Assembly: GCA_025354985.1 (NCBI GenBank)
Contig: JANXLU010000011.1
Location: 1 to 64,000, forward strand
Origin: Chloroflexota bacterium
Lineage (GTDB): Bacteria > Chloroflexota > Anaerolineae > J036 > Brachytrichaceae
Direction of reading: 5' to 3'
DNA: 64,000 nucleotides
The position numbers and the translations under genes are program-made. Shown here one piece after another: positions 53,820 to 62,538 of this stretch. How positions within the stretch are numbered: position 1 is the stretch's first letter; each line of letters opens with the position of its first letter. The notes under the pieces were generated by a model, which saw nothing but the letters and a program-made list of their open reading frames with translations, made no database searches and was not told where the DNA came from.

Positions 53820-56800
53820 AACGCACCGATATACATTCCATCCTAATCATCGGCGCCGGGCCGATCGTTATCGGCCAGGCCTGTGAGTTCGACTATTCTG
53901 GGGTGCAAGCATGCAAGGCGCTGCGCAAGGAGGGTTACCGCGTCATCCTCGTCAATAGCAACCCCGCGACGATCATGACTGATCCGGAGTTTGCTGATGC
54001 GACGTATATTGAGCCATTGACCGTTGAGATAGTCGAGAAAATCATTGCGGTGGAAAGGCCGGATGCCGTACTTCCGACTGTTGGCGGACAGACGGCGCTA
54101 AATCTGGCCATGGATTTGCATCGGCTGGGGATTCTCGAGAAGTATGGTGTGCAGCTTATCGGCGCAAAACCTGAAACTATCGATGTTGCTGAAGATCGTC
54201 TCAAATTTAAGGTCGCCATGGAGGCCGTTGGATTGAAGTGCGCCCGGAGCGGCATTGCCCACACGGTGGCTGAGGCTGAGGTCATTGCCCGGGAGGTCGG
54301 GTTGCCCACCTTGATCCGGCCTAGTTTTACCCTTGGCGGCAGCGGCGGCGGCATCGTATTTACATGGGACGAGTTTCGGGCCAAAGTCGAACATGGACTG
54401 CGCGAGAGCCCGGTGCACGAAGTGTTGATCGAGCAAAGCGTATTGGGATGGAAGGAATTTGAGCTCGAAGTAATGCGTGATAAGAATGACAACTTCGTGG
54501 TCGTGTGCAGCATTGAAAATATTGATCCCATGGGCGTGCATACGGGCGACAGCATAACCGTCGCCCCGACACAAACGCTGACCGACAAGGAGTACCAGCG
54601 GCTTAGGAACCAGGCCAAGTTGGTCATGACGACCGTTGGTGTTGAAACCGGTGGTAGCAATGTGCAGTTTGCGGTAAATCCAGCAAATGGCGATGTTTTG
54701 GTTATTGAGATGAACCCGCGCGTCAGCCGGAGCAGTGCGCTGGCTAGCAAGGCCACGGGATTTCCAATCGCCAAGATCGCGGCATTGCTCGCAGTTGGTT
54801 ACACGCTGGATGAAATCAAAAATGACATCACCAAGGTCACTCCCGCAAGCTTTGAGCCCAGCATAGACTATTGCATAGTAAAGATGCCGCGATGGGCTTT
54901 TGAAAAGTTCCCTGGTGCAGACGCTGTTCTGGGGCCCCAAATGAAAAGCGTTGGCGAGGTGATGGCCATTGGTCGCACGTTTGCCGAGGCGCTAAACAAG
55001 GCCTGTCGTGGTTTGGAAATTGGTGCAGACGGTTTTGGCGGGCCAATTAAGCAAAAGCCCGAGCCAATGAACATCCCAACCGCATATCGCTTGTTTGCAG
55101 TTAGCGATGGCCTAAGGGCGGGAATGACGGTTGAACAGGTCTGCACGCAAACGGCGTTTGATCCGTGGTTTGTCGAGCACATGTCACTGATGCTGGATGC
55201 CGAACACGGGCTTGAAACGAGCACGGTTGGCTCCCGAATTGATGGCGCGCCGGAGGGCCAAAAGTTGGTTCTGGACGTGCTCGGTACCGCGGCCATACGT
55301 TCCGCAAAAAGGCTCGGGATCAGCGACAGTATGATTTCCCGGGCATTAAACAAGTCTGCTCTGTACCGGCCCGGTGACATGCTATCGGCCCGGGATGTGC
55401 GAATGGCGCGTCTGGCTGCTGGGATTAAGGCCAGGTTTCACCGTGTAGACACGTGCGCAGGCGAGTTTGAGGCCCACACGCCCTACTTATATTCCCATTA
55501 CGAGTCGTTGGATGAGGCCGAGCCGACGAACCGGCGCAAAGTCATCATACTGGGTGGCGGTCCCAACCGTATTGGACAGGGAATTGAGTTTGACTATTGC
55601 TGCGTGCATGCCTGTCAAAGCCTCAAAGAACTGGGTTTTGAAACCATCATGGTGAACTGTAACCCGGAAACGGTGAGCACTGACTACGATACGGCGGATC
55701 GCCTCTATTTTGAGCCGCTCACCGTTGAAGATGTACTAAACGTCATTGACACCGAGAAGCCTGAAGGCGTAATTGTTCAGTTTGGCGGGCAAACACCGCT
55801 AAACCTTACCAAGGGTTTGGTTGCCGGTGGTGCACCGATTTGGGGCACATCGCCTGATTCGATAGACATTGCCGAGGATCGCATTCGATTTGGTGAATTG
55901 CTTCGCGAACTTGAAATACCTGGCCCCCCTTGGGGTAGCGCCAGCTCGCTTGATGAGGCACTGGTCGTGGCGCATTCAATTGGCTATCCGGTGTTGGTTC
56001 GACCAAGCTACGTTATTGGCGGTCGGGCGATGGAGATTGCCCATAACGATGAGCAGTTGGAACGTTTCCTGGCCGCGGCAACACTGGTGAGTGACGGGGC
56101 GCCGGTTTTAGTTGACAAATATCTTGAAGATTCGTTTGAAGTTGATGTTGACGCACTGTGTGATGGCGAGACCTGCGTCGTCGCCGGCGTTATGGAGCAT
56201 ATTGAGGAAGCCGGGGTTCACAGCGGAGATAGCGCCTGTGTCATGCCTCCTTACAAAATTACCCTATATCACCACAATCAGCTTGAGGACTACACGATTC
56301 GTTTGGCAGAGCGACTAAAGGTTAAGGGCCTGGTAAACGTTCAATATGCCATTAAAGACGAGGTTGTATATGTGTTGGAGGTGAACCCGCGAGCCAGCCG
56401 CACGGTGCCCTATGTTAGCAAGGCCACGGGCGTTCCATTGGCGAAATATGCCGCATGGATACAAGCTGGCAAGACACTGGCCGAAATTGGCTTTACTGAG
56501 ACCCCCGCTCTAAAGGGCTTTCATGTCAAGGAAGTGGTACTCCCGTTCAAAAAATTCCCTGGCGCCGACTACCGTCTTGGTCCGGAAATGAAAAGCACCG
56601 GTGAGGTCATGAGCAGTGCTTCCACGTTTGGAATGGCTTTTGCCAAGGCGCAAGCGGCGGCCGGTAGCCCGCTGCCGACCGCAGGTGCGGTTTTGATCAC
56701 AGTGAACGATAACGACAAGGCCGCTGCAATGAAAATTGGCAAGGATTTTCACCGGTTGGGGTTCAAAATTTTTGCCACGCAAGGCACTGCGCACGCGTTG

Positions 56801-57079
56801 CGGAGTGTCAACGTGGACTGCGAAATGGTTGGCAAATTTGCAGATGGGTCACACTTGATAGAAGATTTGATCAAGTCAAAGACGGTGCAAATCGTGATAA
56901 ACACCCCGTTGGGAGCGGGCGCCAGAGATGACAGTCGCATCATGCGCACGCTCAGCGTGCTGTATGGCATTCCGCTGTTGACAACCTTGAGCGCCGCTCA
57001 AGCCGCCGTCTTGGCGATTCAAGCTCTGGCAAAGGGCGGGATGCAAGTCCAAAGTCTTCAGGATCGCATGAAGGGTTAG
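53816..57079 (+). CDS. carB: Carbamoyl-phosphate synthase large subunit
   Basis: A 1087-residue synthetase with two homologous ATP-grasp halves. It opens [20 protein letters not shown], and the second half opens [20 protein letters not shown]. Both halves show the ATP-grasp Arg/Gly-rich loops ([24 protein letters not shown]) and the metal-binding ends ([40 protein letters not shown]). The C-terminal allosteric MGS-like domain (about 940-1087) is present. It makes carbamoyl phosphate for arginine and pyrimidine synthesis. The length is normal. Confidence 0.96.
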   Translation: MKRTDIHSILIIGAGPIVIGQACEFDYSGVQACKALRKEGYRVILVNSNPATIMTDPEFADATYIEPLTVEIVEKIIAVERPDAVLPTVGGQTALNLAMDLHRLGILEKYGVQLIGAKPETIDVAEDRLKFKVAMEAVGLKCARSGIAHTVAEAEVIAREVGLPTLIRPSFTLGGSGGGIVFTWDEFRAKVEHGLRESPVHEVLIEQSVLGWKEFELEVMRDKNDNFVVVCSIENIDPMGVHTGDSITVAPTQTLTDKEYQRLRNQAKLVMTTVGVETGGSNVQFAVNPANGDVLVIEMNPRVSRSSALASKATGFPIAKIAALLAVGYTLDEIKNDITKVTPASFEPSIDYCIVKMPRWAFEKFPGADAVLGPQMKSVGEVMAIGRTFAEALNKACRGLEIGADGFGGPIKQKPEPMNIPTAYRLFAVSDGLRAGMTVEQVCTQTAFDPWFVEHMSLMLDAEHGLETSTVGSRIDGAPEGQKLVLDVLGTAAIRSAKRLGISDSMISRALNKSALYRPGDMLSARDVRMARLAAGIKARFHRVDTCAGEFEAHTPYLYSHYESLDEAEPTNRRKVIILGGGPNRIGQGIEFDYCCVHACQSLKELGFETIMVNCNPETVSTDYDTADRLYFEPLTVEDVLNVIDTEKPEGVIVQFGGQTPLNLTKGLVAGGAPIWGTSPDSIDIAEDRIRFGELLRELEIPGPPWGSASSLDEALVVAHSIGYPVLVRPSYVIGGRAMEIAHNDEQLERFLAAATLVSDGAPVLVDKYLEDSFEVDVDALCDGETCVVAGVMEHIEEAGVHSGDSACVMPPYKITLYHHNQLEDYTIRLAERLKVKGLVNVQYAIKDEVVYVLEVNPRASRTVPYVSKATGVPLAKYAAWIQAGKTLAEIGFTETPALKGFHVKEVVLPFKKFPGADYRLGPEMKSTGEVMSSASTFGMAFAKAQAAAGSPLPTAGAVLITVNDNDKAAAMKIGKDFHRLGFKIFATQGTAHALRSVNVDCEMVGKFADGSHLIEDLIKSKTVQIVINTPLGAGARDDSRIMRTLSVLYGIPLLTTLSAAQAAVLAIQALAKGGMQVQSLQDRMKG

Positions 57080-57081
57080 GT

Positions 57082-57825
57082 TTACCGCCCAAATTCCAAT
57101 CGTTCAATCAGCTTGGCAGGAAGACCGGCCTTGCGCATTCGTTGCTGGGTCTGCTTGACATCATATTCGCAGCGATAGTTGGTCCAAACGCGTTCAGACG
57201 TGTCGAGGAGGGCGTAGCTGGCGCGCGCGTCACCGTCGCGCGGTTGACCAAGACCACCCGGGTTGAGAATGTAGCGACAATTTTTTCGCAACATAAACGG
57301 GACCCCTGGCTCTGGAAAGTTTACGCGCACGGTTTTGCTGCCAGAGTCTTCCACAAAAATAAGGGGGACGTGCGTGTGTCCAAGCAAGCAGATCGATGAC
57401 TTGAACAATGGGAAATTATCTTCAGCGGTTGCCACATCGAGCATGTATTCCCAAATCGGTTCACGCGGGCTCCCGTGGACAAGCGTAAAGTCCCCCCGCG
57501 ACAGGGTTTCCGGTCGTTGGTCAAGGTAGCTCAGGTTATATGGATGCAGCGTGGCACGAGTCCACCGTGCTGCATCGGCGGCGCTGTCATGGAATGTGTT
57601 CAGGTCCAGCTTGCCCAACACTGCGTAATCATGGTTGCCCGTTAGACAATCGTGGGCCAGAGTGCGTAACAGCTCGACACATTCATTTGGGTCGGGACCA
57701 TACCCCACTACGTCGCCCAAGCACCAAACAATATCATGCCCAAGGTTTCGAGACTTTGCATCTGCCAGCACGGCCTCAAATGCCGCAAGATTTGAATGAA
57801 TATCGGAAATGATTAAACAGCGCAT
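57082..57825 (-). CDS. Calcineurin-like metallophosphoesterase (YfcE-like)
   Basis: A 247-residue cytoplasmic phosphodiesterase or phosphatase. The five metal motifs are complete: SDIHSN, GDVVGYGPDP, GNHDYAV, LVHGSPRE and LGHTHVP. The compact size fits the YfcE/MJ0936 group with unknown natural substrates. It is last in a minus-strand row rplY-lipoprotein-sufU-this gene, 19 bases after sufU, and converges with carB (2-base gap). Confidence 0.88.
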   Translation of the reverse strand: MRCLIISDIHSNLAAFEAVLADAKSRNLGHDIVWCLGDVVGYGPDPNECVELLRTLAHDCLTGNHDYAVLGKLDLNTFHDSAADAARWTRATLHPYNLSYLDQRPETLSRGDFTLVHGSPREPIWEYMLDVATAEDNFPLFKSSICLLGHTHVPLIFVEDSGSKTVRVNFPEPGVPFMLRKNCRYILNPGGLGQPRDGDARASYALLDTSERVWTNYRCEYDVKQTQQRMRKAGLPAKLIERLEFGR

Positions 57826-57844
57826 CAGGTTGCCAATGGCGAAG

Positions 57845-58231
57845 TTACAAGTTGATTTCCAGGGTGGGCTGTGCGCACGAAAGGGCGCGCTTCAAGGTCT
57901 CCAGGCATAACAAGGCGCACTTCACCCGCGCCACGCTCAATGGCACGCCAATCATTTCCAGGACGAAAGTGCCGGGTAACGCACATAGCTCGTCTGCGTC
58001 GCGCCAAGCCACGGCTTCACATAACATGCTGGCCGCAGCCTGGCTCACAACACAACCTTTGCCATCAAATGCGATTGATGATATTGCGTTTGTTGAATCC
58101 ACGGTAAGGGCAATATGTACTTGGTCGCCGCATATGGGGTTTCGCAACTCGTGTTCATGAGTAGGATGATCCAATCGCCCCTTGTGTCTGGGGTTTTCAA
58201 AGTGGTCCAGGAGATTCTCGCGAGGATCCAT
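57845..58231 (-). CDS. sufU: Fe-S cluster scaffold/sulfur-transfer protein, SufU/IscU type
   Basis: A 128-residue scaffold-like protein. The start MDPRENLLDHFENPRHKG is typical. The metal/cluster ligands are visible in NPICGDQV (Cys and Asp), GKGCVVSQAAASML (Cys) and RVKCALLCLETL (Cys). SufU-type proteins accept sulfur from the desulfurase SufS; no sufS is in the window. A longer frame to 58360 lacks homology, so the ATG at 58231 was chosen. It lies 10 bases after the lipoprotein stop. Confidence 0.85.
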   Translation of the reverse strand: MDPRENLLDHFENPRHKGRLDHPTHEHELRNPICGDQVHIALTVDSTNAISSIAFDGKGCVVSQAAASMLCEAVAWRDADELCALPGTFVLEMIGVPLSVARVKCALLCLETLKRALSCAQPTLEINL

Positions 58232-58241
58232 GAACGATTCC

Positions 58242-58928
58242 CTAGGATTCCACCTGCAGCTCAACCGTTGTGGTGCCGGCTGATCCGCAATCAATGTGCA
58301 CACGCAGCGCCCCAATAGGCGTCGCCTGATCGACAACCCATATCCAGGCCGCACCGCCATCAGCTGTGACAGACTGTGGTACCACGCGTGCGGGTGTCAC
58401 AAGTGCGCCACCATTGGCGTCAATTGTAGCCAATGTGCAGGTGGCGCCAGGTTTTGCTTGAATCGTAACCGTGGCAGGTCCTTTTCTTAACACCTGCGCA
58501 GATGCAGACACCACGCGCACACCGGTGCTTGATATTACCTTCGGAGCTTGCGTCGCCAGTCCATCTCCCGGACCCGCACCGCGCACTTGTCGATTGGGCA
58601 CGGGTGTTTGAGTCGCCACTTTGGTTGGGGGCGCGGCCAGCGCCGTTACGGTTGCCGCGGTTGCCGTGTTAGTTGCAGCAATGTTAGCAGTGGCGGCAGG
58701 ACCTACCGTGGGGCTGGTCGCTCGGGTTGCGGTTCCGGCAGGGGTGACCGTGGGCAGGTTTGTGACGCCGGGCGTCAGCAGAGAAGACTGAAGCGGCGAT
58801 AGCGGCACGCGACCGGCGCAGGCGCCGAGCGCAACGACTGCGGCGGCGGCAAACTGCAGCGAGACGATTTTTCGCAATGACACGCTACTAGAAAAGAAAA
58901 ACCGGGCAACAAAGTCACGCATCTCCAT
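58242..58928 (-). CDS. T/A/P-rich lipoprotein of unknown function
   Basis: A 228-residue (226 from the second ATG at 58922) exported protein. The signal ends at a lipobox, ALGAC, followed by a T/A/P-rich tether to about residue 125. The remaining ~100 residues look like a beta-sandwich with VLRKGPATVTIQAKPGATC and AAWIWVVDQATPIGALRVHI, reminiscent of Ig-like domains. No catalytic motif was seen. A TATACT box ends 9 nt before the second ATG. It lies between rplY and sufU on the same strand. Confidence 0.6.
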   Translation of the reverse strand: MEMRDFVARFFFSSSVSLRKIVSLQFAAAAVVALGACAGRVPLSPLQSSLLTPGVTNLPTVTPAGTATRATSPTVGPAATANIAATNTATAATVTALAAPPTKVATQTPVPNRQVRGAGPGDGLATQAPKVISSTGVRVVSASAQVLRKGPATVTIQAKPGATCTLATIDANGGALVTPARVVPQSVTADGGAAWIWVVDQATPIGALRVHIDCGSAGTTTVELQVES

Positions 58929-58931
58929 ACC

Positions 58932-58937
58932 AGTATA
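58932..58937 (-). promoter_or_regulatory. -10-like box for the T/A/P-rich lipoprotein
   Basis: On the minus strand TATACT is followed by 9 nt and the ATG at 58922 (3 nt before the alternative ATG at 58928). Confidence 0.35.
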
Positions 58938-59012
58938 GACGCATGACCATTGTGCCCGGGGTTTTGCATTATTCCGCCAAACAGGGGACCAGCACGTTCG
59001 GCGATCGGGAAG

Positions 59013-59783
59013 TTATTTCTTCTTGGCGGCTGGCGCAGCGGCTGCAGGCTTGGCTCCAGCAGCTGGCTTGGCGCCCGCTGGCGGTTTTGCACCCGCAGCT
59101 GGCTTCGCACCAGGCGCAGCCTTGGCTCCCGCCGCTGGCTTGGCTCCGGGCGCGGCCGGGTCTTCCTTCTTGCCCTTCTCAATGACCTCGACCTCCGCGG
59201 CGCCGGCGGCCTCATCCGCCTTGGATTCAACAAAGCGGCTGATTCTTGCAACTTCAGCTGTGGGCTCTTCCAAAACATCGATCGAAGCGGGGATTGCCAA
59301 ATCGCTGACGTGCAGGGCCTGATCGATGGCCAGCTTACTTACATCAATCTTGATTTCCTCGATTAGGTCCTGGGGTAGGCACCGAATACGCAGTTCGTTA
59401 ATTTCGCGAATTAGGACGCCTACGCCACTCTTGACATCGGCACTTTCGCCAATGAAGTGAATAACGATCTTGGCGGCTAGCTTTTCGGTCATGCTCACTT
59501 CCAAAAAGTCAATATGTTCAAGCGTTTTCTTGATGGGATCACGTTGGATTTCGCGCGTCAACACCATTTTTGGCCCGGCGTTGGCCACGTTCAATGTGAT
59601 CAGGCTGTTGCGACCGGCCTTGCGCAACACGTTGGTCGCATCGCGCAGGTCCAATTGCAAGCTGACCGGCGTGACGTGTGATCCATACACAATCGCAGGC
59701 ACTTTGCCGCTGCGGCGCAGCGCGCCTATTCCCTTGCCGATGGCGGTGCGCACTTCGGCGTTCATTTCAATTTTTTCTGCCAT
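59013..59783 (-). CDS. rplY: Ribosomal protein bL25 (CTC form) with Ala/Pro/Lys-rich tail
   Basis: A 256-residue long-form L25/Ctc that binds 5S rRNA. Residues 1-~95 are the L25 core (NAEVRTAIGKGIGALRRSGK, VPAIVYG, FLEVSMTEKLAAKI follows), and ~95-190 the TL5/CTC beta domain (LRIRCLPQDLIEEIKIDVS). The last ~55 residues are a low-complexity tail of repeated PAAGAK-like units ending AAKKK, with at least seven copies. The tail is unusual and may be flexible and RNA-binding. AGGAG precedes the ATG by 8 nt. A 185-nt leader separates it from a TATAAT promoter box. pth is not adjacent. Confidence 0.92.
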   Translation of the reverse strand: MAEKIEMNAEVRTAIGKGIGALRRSGKVPAIVYGSHVTPVSLQLDLRDATNVLRKAGRNSLITLNVANAGPKMVLTREIQRDPIKKTLEHIDFLEVSMTEKLAAKIVIHFIGESADVKSGVGVLIREINELRIRCLPQDLIEEIKIDVSKLAIDQALHVSDLAIPASIDVLEEPTAEVARISRFVESKADEAAGAAEVEVIEKGKKEDPAAPGAKPAAGAKAAPGAKPAAGAKPPAGAKPAAGAKPAAAAPAAKKK

Positions 59784-60020
59784 ATTGATTTCTCCTGTTC
59801 AACCGCCCATCGGGGCAGTTCCCAGCGTGACCGAAGATCAGGTTGAATTTGGCTTGCGCCTCCTGGTAATGATCATGTGGGTTCATTTGTGACCTGTACT
59901 GGTCACCCCCTACTCACGATTGGTGCTGCTTTGATGCTATGGTGTGCGGACTAAGCTGAACCTAACCATTATACTGTGGTGTTTAGGCCGCAACCGCACC
60001 TGATATCACCCAAATAAAGC
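59784..60020. other. Divergent intergenic region with rplY promoter and long leader
   Basis: No gene was found in these 237 bases. They hold the rplY Shine-Dalgarno and leader, and the TATAAT box (minus strand) at 59968-59973. The part next to 60021 shows no clear promoter for the plus-strand gene. No obvious ribosomal-protein-binding structure was recognised. Confidence 0.5.
59968..59973 (-). promoter_or_regulatory. -10 box (TATAAT) of rplY
   Basis: A perfect consensus TATAAT on the minus strand, about 185 bases before the rplY ATG. A CGGTTG lies 17 nt upstream as a weak -35. It gives rplY a long leader, in contrast to the leaderless genes around it. Confidence 0.55.
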
Positions 60021-60506
60021 ATGCGTGAGAAGTTCTTTTCGAAATCCCTTACTCCGAATCAGCCATTGCCGGGTTCGATTGAATTTTCTGCCAGCATTCA
60101 GATAAGCGAGGCTGACTTTGGTGTTGCCGAAGGCCCTTCACCATTTGCAGTTTCGGTGACTTCAGATGGCGTGGATGCCGGCCGAATCGTTGGGTTTGAA
60201 GGAGTCGGGCATAAGATCATAGGTATGCACGGTCTGAAGCCTGACCCGGACGCCCAGCGTGGATTTGAAATTACGGTTTATCGCATGAGTGCACTGCTAA
60301 TTGGCCACAAACTCGATGCGGCGGTCTTTGCAAGTCTGGAGCGCTGGCTGCTAAAGCGCGGCTGGCGTGGCAATATCGTCAAACGCTTGAAATATAATGA
60401 TGCCGCAAACGTGCTGCCCGTCAGAACATTTTGGCTAAGCCAGGGATTTGAGCTGTTGACGTGGACAAATGAGTGGGATGAGCACGTCGTAAAGCGCTGG
60501 CGCTAG
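60021..60506 (+). CDS. Uncharacterised protein, weakly GNAT-like
   Basis: A 161-residue soluble protein not recognised with confidence. The C-terminal third (AANVLPVRTFWLSQGFELL) resembles the last strand-helix of GNAT acetyltransferases, in which the xFWxSxGF phrase is common. The acetyl-CoA loop (Q/RxxGxG/A) is not evident, so catalysis is doubtful. The N-terminus is basic and polar. It precedes a DUF697-type gene by 27 bases. Confidence 0.5.
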   Translation: MREKFFSKSLTPNQPLPGSIEFSASIQISEADFGVAEGPSPFAVSVTSDGVDAGRIVGFEGVGHKIIGMHGLKPDPDAQRGFEITVYRMSALLIGHKLDAAVFASLERWLLKRGWRGNIVKRLKYNDAANVLPVRTFWLSQGFELLTWTNEWDEHVVKRWR

Positions 60507-60520
60507 GCAAATCAGTGCAA

Positions 60521-60526
60521 TAAAAT
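60521..60526 (+). promoter_or_regulatory. -10-like box for the DUF697 gene, leaderless spacing
   Basis: TAAAAT is followed by 7 nt and the ATG at 60534. The upstream ATG at 60528 is only one base from the box, so it could not be transcribed from it. Confidence 0.45.
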
Positions 60527-60533
60527 CATGGCA

Positions 60534-61583
60534 ATGAAGTTTCCAACATTGGCTATCGGCACTGCGGGTGGCATTCTAAATATATTGCGAGAGATTGATG
60601 TTCGTCCCATTAGGGTGGCGGCAGATACGCCGTTTTCCTTGGTTCTGACGAGCCGCGACATGCCAATGGCCGATCATTTGGTTGACATTTTGTACCGTGG
60701 GCTGTGCGACGAGGTGCTTCCACCGCGGCGTACGTGCGCGGCGCTTAAATTGGATCAAGTTCTTTCGATTGCCAAGGGGCTTGACGTCGTTGTTATTGTG
60801 ACCCGTGAGGATTATGACAACGCGGCGGAAATCCGCTTGTTACGGCTACTGGAGCAGCAAAAAATCCCGGTTATTGTGGCGTTTGTGCGTGGTGATTCAA
60901 CTATGACCAACCAACCGCCGCTACGGCATCAATGGTTGCCTGCGCACATCGTCGAGATTGATGAACCAATTGCGGATGCCGCCGCAAAGAGGCATTTGGT
61001 CAGGGCCATCCGGGGACTTAAATCAGTAGATGATCTTGCGCTTGCCCGTCATTTGCCAGCTTTTCGTGAGTCGGTTGCACGCGGATTGGTGGACGATTGC
61101 GCGGTTGCAAACGCCGCATACAGCTTTGGAACCGGTCTTGCCGAGCTTGTTCCGGGTGTCAACATCGCGTTGACGGCCGCCGATATGTTTGTGCTGACCA
61201 AGAATCAATTGGTTATGGCTTATAAGATTGCTCTGGCTATGGGGATCACCGGCGACATTCGCGAGTTGGCCCCAAAACTTGCTGCGGTTTTGGGCGCCGG
61301 GTTTCTTTTCCGCCAGGCTGCGCGCAGCCTGATCGGCCTGGTACCCGGGCTGGGCATTGTTCCAAAGGTGGCTGTGGCATATGCTGGCACGCAGGCCGCT
61401 GGTGAAGCTGTTTTACGATGGTGTGCCACGGGCGAACGATTGAGCAACGACTCGTTGCGGGCCTATTTTGATGCGGCAATACAGCGCGGGCGGATCATCG
61501 CCGATAATTTTCTCGCCAAGCGCAAAGTGGCAGGCGTGAAATCAAAACGGCCAACACCAATTGCGCCAATTGATCGGCCATGA
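60534..61583 (+). CDS. DUF697 (YcjF-like) membrane protein
   Basis: A 349-residue protein. The C-terminal part from about residue 190 (SFGTGLAELVPGVNIALTAA to LIGLVPGLGIVPKVAVAYAG) resembles DUF697 of the YcjF/TIGR01620 group, with several hydrophobic helices and Gly-rich turns. The N-terminal ~180 residues have the strand pattern of a Rossmann/GTPase-like domain (VVVIVTREDYDNAA; IPVIVAFVRGD), but no P-loop GxxxxGKS is present, so it would not hydrolyse GTP. YcjF-like proteins often pair with a P-loop GTPase; none is adjacent. Function is unknown. Confidence 0.7.
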   Translation: MKFPTLAIGTAGGILNILREIDVRPIRVAADTPFSLVLTSRDMPMADHLVDILYRGLCDEVLPPRRTCAALKLDQVLSIAKGLDVVVIVTREDYDNAAEIRLLRLLEQQKIPVIVAFVRGDSTMTNQPPLRHQWLPAHIVEIDEPIADAAAKRHLVRAIRGLKSVDDLALARHLPAFRESVARGLVDDCAVANAAYSFGTGLAELVPGVNIALTAADMFVLTKNQLVMAYKIALAMGITGDIRELAPKLAAVLGAGFLFRQAARSLIGLVPGLGIVPKVAVAYAGTQAAGEAVLRWCATGERLSNDSLRAYFDAAIQRGRIIADNFLAKRKVAGVKSKRPTPIAPIDRP

Positions 61584-61588
61584 CCGGG

Positions 61589-62485
61589 TCACATGGTGAG
61601 AATCTTCTTCCAGTCAAGTTGTTGGGCATACGCACGCCCCATCCGTTCAAGTTCGCCGATCGACTTGACATCATCCATTTCAATCGGATAGTCCAGCTTT
61701 GGATTAATGCGCACCGTGGCGGATGTTTTGAAGTGGCGTTCGGTGATTTGAGTTTGTTGCTGAGAGGGTGCATCCAACAGCTCGCCGACAATCCAGCGCA
61801 CCCAATCGATCAAGTTGCCCGGTGCGGACGATCCGCCATCCACAAAACCCGTGCCCAGCGAAATAACGGTTGTGGTAGCCGGATCATAATGCGTGTCAGA
61901 ATAATAGAAGGCTTCGACGCAGCTTTGATACAGCGGGTTTCCGGCCACACCAACGCCTCCATCAACACAAACACCGATCGTCGGAACATAAAATGGTTCA
62001 AAAAATGTTGGCGCGGCGGCTGATGCCGTTACCACGTCAGCAAGTTTCAAGTGGCCGGTTGACTGTCCATTTGCATTGTTATCGCGCACAAAGAACCACG
62101 GATGTCCATCGGACACGCGGGTGGCCGTGATCATGACCTCAATCGGGAGTTCGTTAAGCGTGACTTCACCGGTGTAGCTCGCAATGAATTTACGCAGGGG
62201 TTCCACGGCATACTTATAAGAACCAATGGAGCGGACGAACAGCAACCAGTCCGTCACGAAGACTTTTGGCCCCAAGTTTCTATATACTTCCAGAAGTTGT
62301 TCCGCCTTAATCCCAAGCGCAAGTCCAGCGGTGATGATCGCTCCAGTGCTGGTGCCGCCAATGAACGAGAAAATTTGGCGGGCTTGCAAGCTCGTTTGTC
62401 GCTCGAGCTCGACTAGCGCACATAGGGGAATAATGCCGCGGATGCCACCGCCGTCGATTGAAAGAAGTGCTTTCTTGGTCGCCAT
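61589..62485 (-). CDS. Patatin-like phospholipase
   Basis: A 298-residue acyl hydrolase with the Ser-Asp dyad. The oxyanion loop is SIDGGGIRGIIPL (12-17), the nucleophile is in GGTSTGA (S45), and the catalytic Asp is in VCVDGGVGVAGNP. It lacks a signal peptide, so it acts on membrane lipids from the cytoplasm. The fold is shared with CapV, an effector of CBASS phage defence, but no cyclase gene is nearby, so a housekeeping or toxin-like role is not decided. Its promoter region contains a 19-bp inverted repeat ending one base before the ATG. Confidence 0.85.
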   Translation of the reverse strand: MATKKALLSIDGGGIRGIIPLCALVELERQTSLQARQIFSFIGGTSTGAIITAGLALGIKAEQLLEVYRNLGPKVFVTDWLLFVRSIGSYKYAVEPLRKFIASYTGEVTLNELPIEVMITATRVSDGHPWFFVRDNNANGQSTGHLKLADVVTASAAAPTFFEPFYVPTIGVCVDGGVGVAGNPLYQSCVEAFYYSDTHYDPATTTVISLGTGFVDGGSSAPGNLIDWVRWIVGELLDAPSQQQTQITERHFKTSATVRINPKLDYPIEMDDVKSIGELERMGRAYAQQLDWKKILTM

Positions 62486-62486
62486 G

Positions 62487-62538
62487 TATTAGTTAGATTT
62501 CAATTAGATTATAGCATCAAATTGAAATCTAACTAATA
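62487..62538. repeat. Perfect 19-bp inverted repeat with TATAAT in its loop
   Basis: TATTAGTTAGATTTCAATT (62487-62505) and its exact complement (62520-62538) flank a 14-base spacer. On the minus strand the spacer contains TATAAT, and the far arm ends one base before the patatin ATG at 62485. The near arm includes the stop of the SIS gene (62529-62531). It could be a terminator for the SIS gene, an operator around the patatin promoter, or an RNA hairpin that hides the patatin start. Confidence 0.7.

Noticed and set aside
59023-59322. Ala/Gly-rich ORF on the plus strand opposite the L25 tail
   Set aside because: Mirror of the PAAGAK repeat; rplY is clearly the real gene.
61589-62485. Patatin as part of a CBASS anti-phage system (CapV-like)
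   Set aside because: No CD-NTase/cyclase, ubiquitin-like or HORMA/TRIP13 genes are adjacent; neighbours are DUF697, SIS and a sigma factor.
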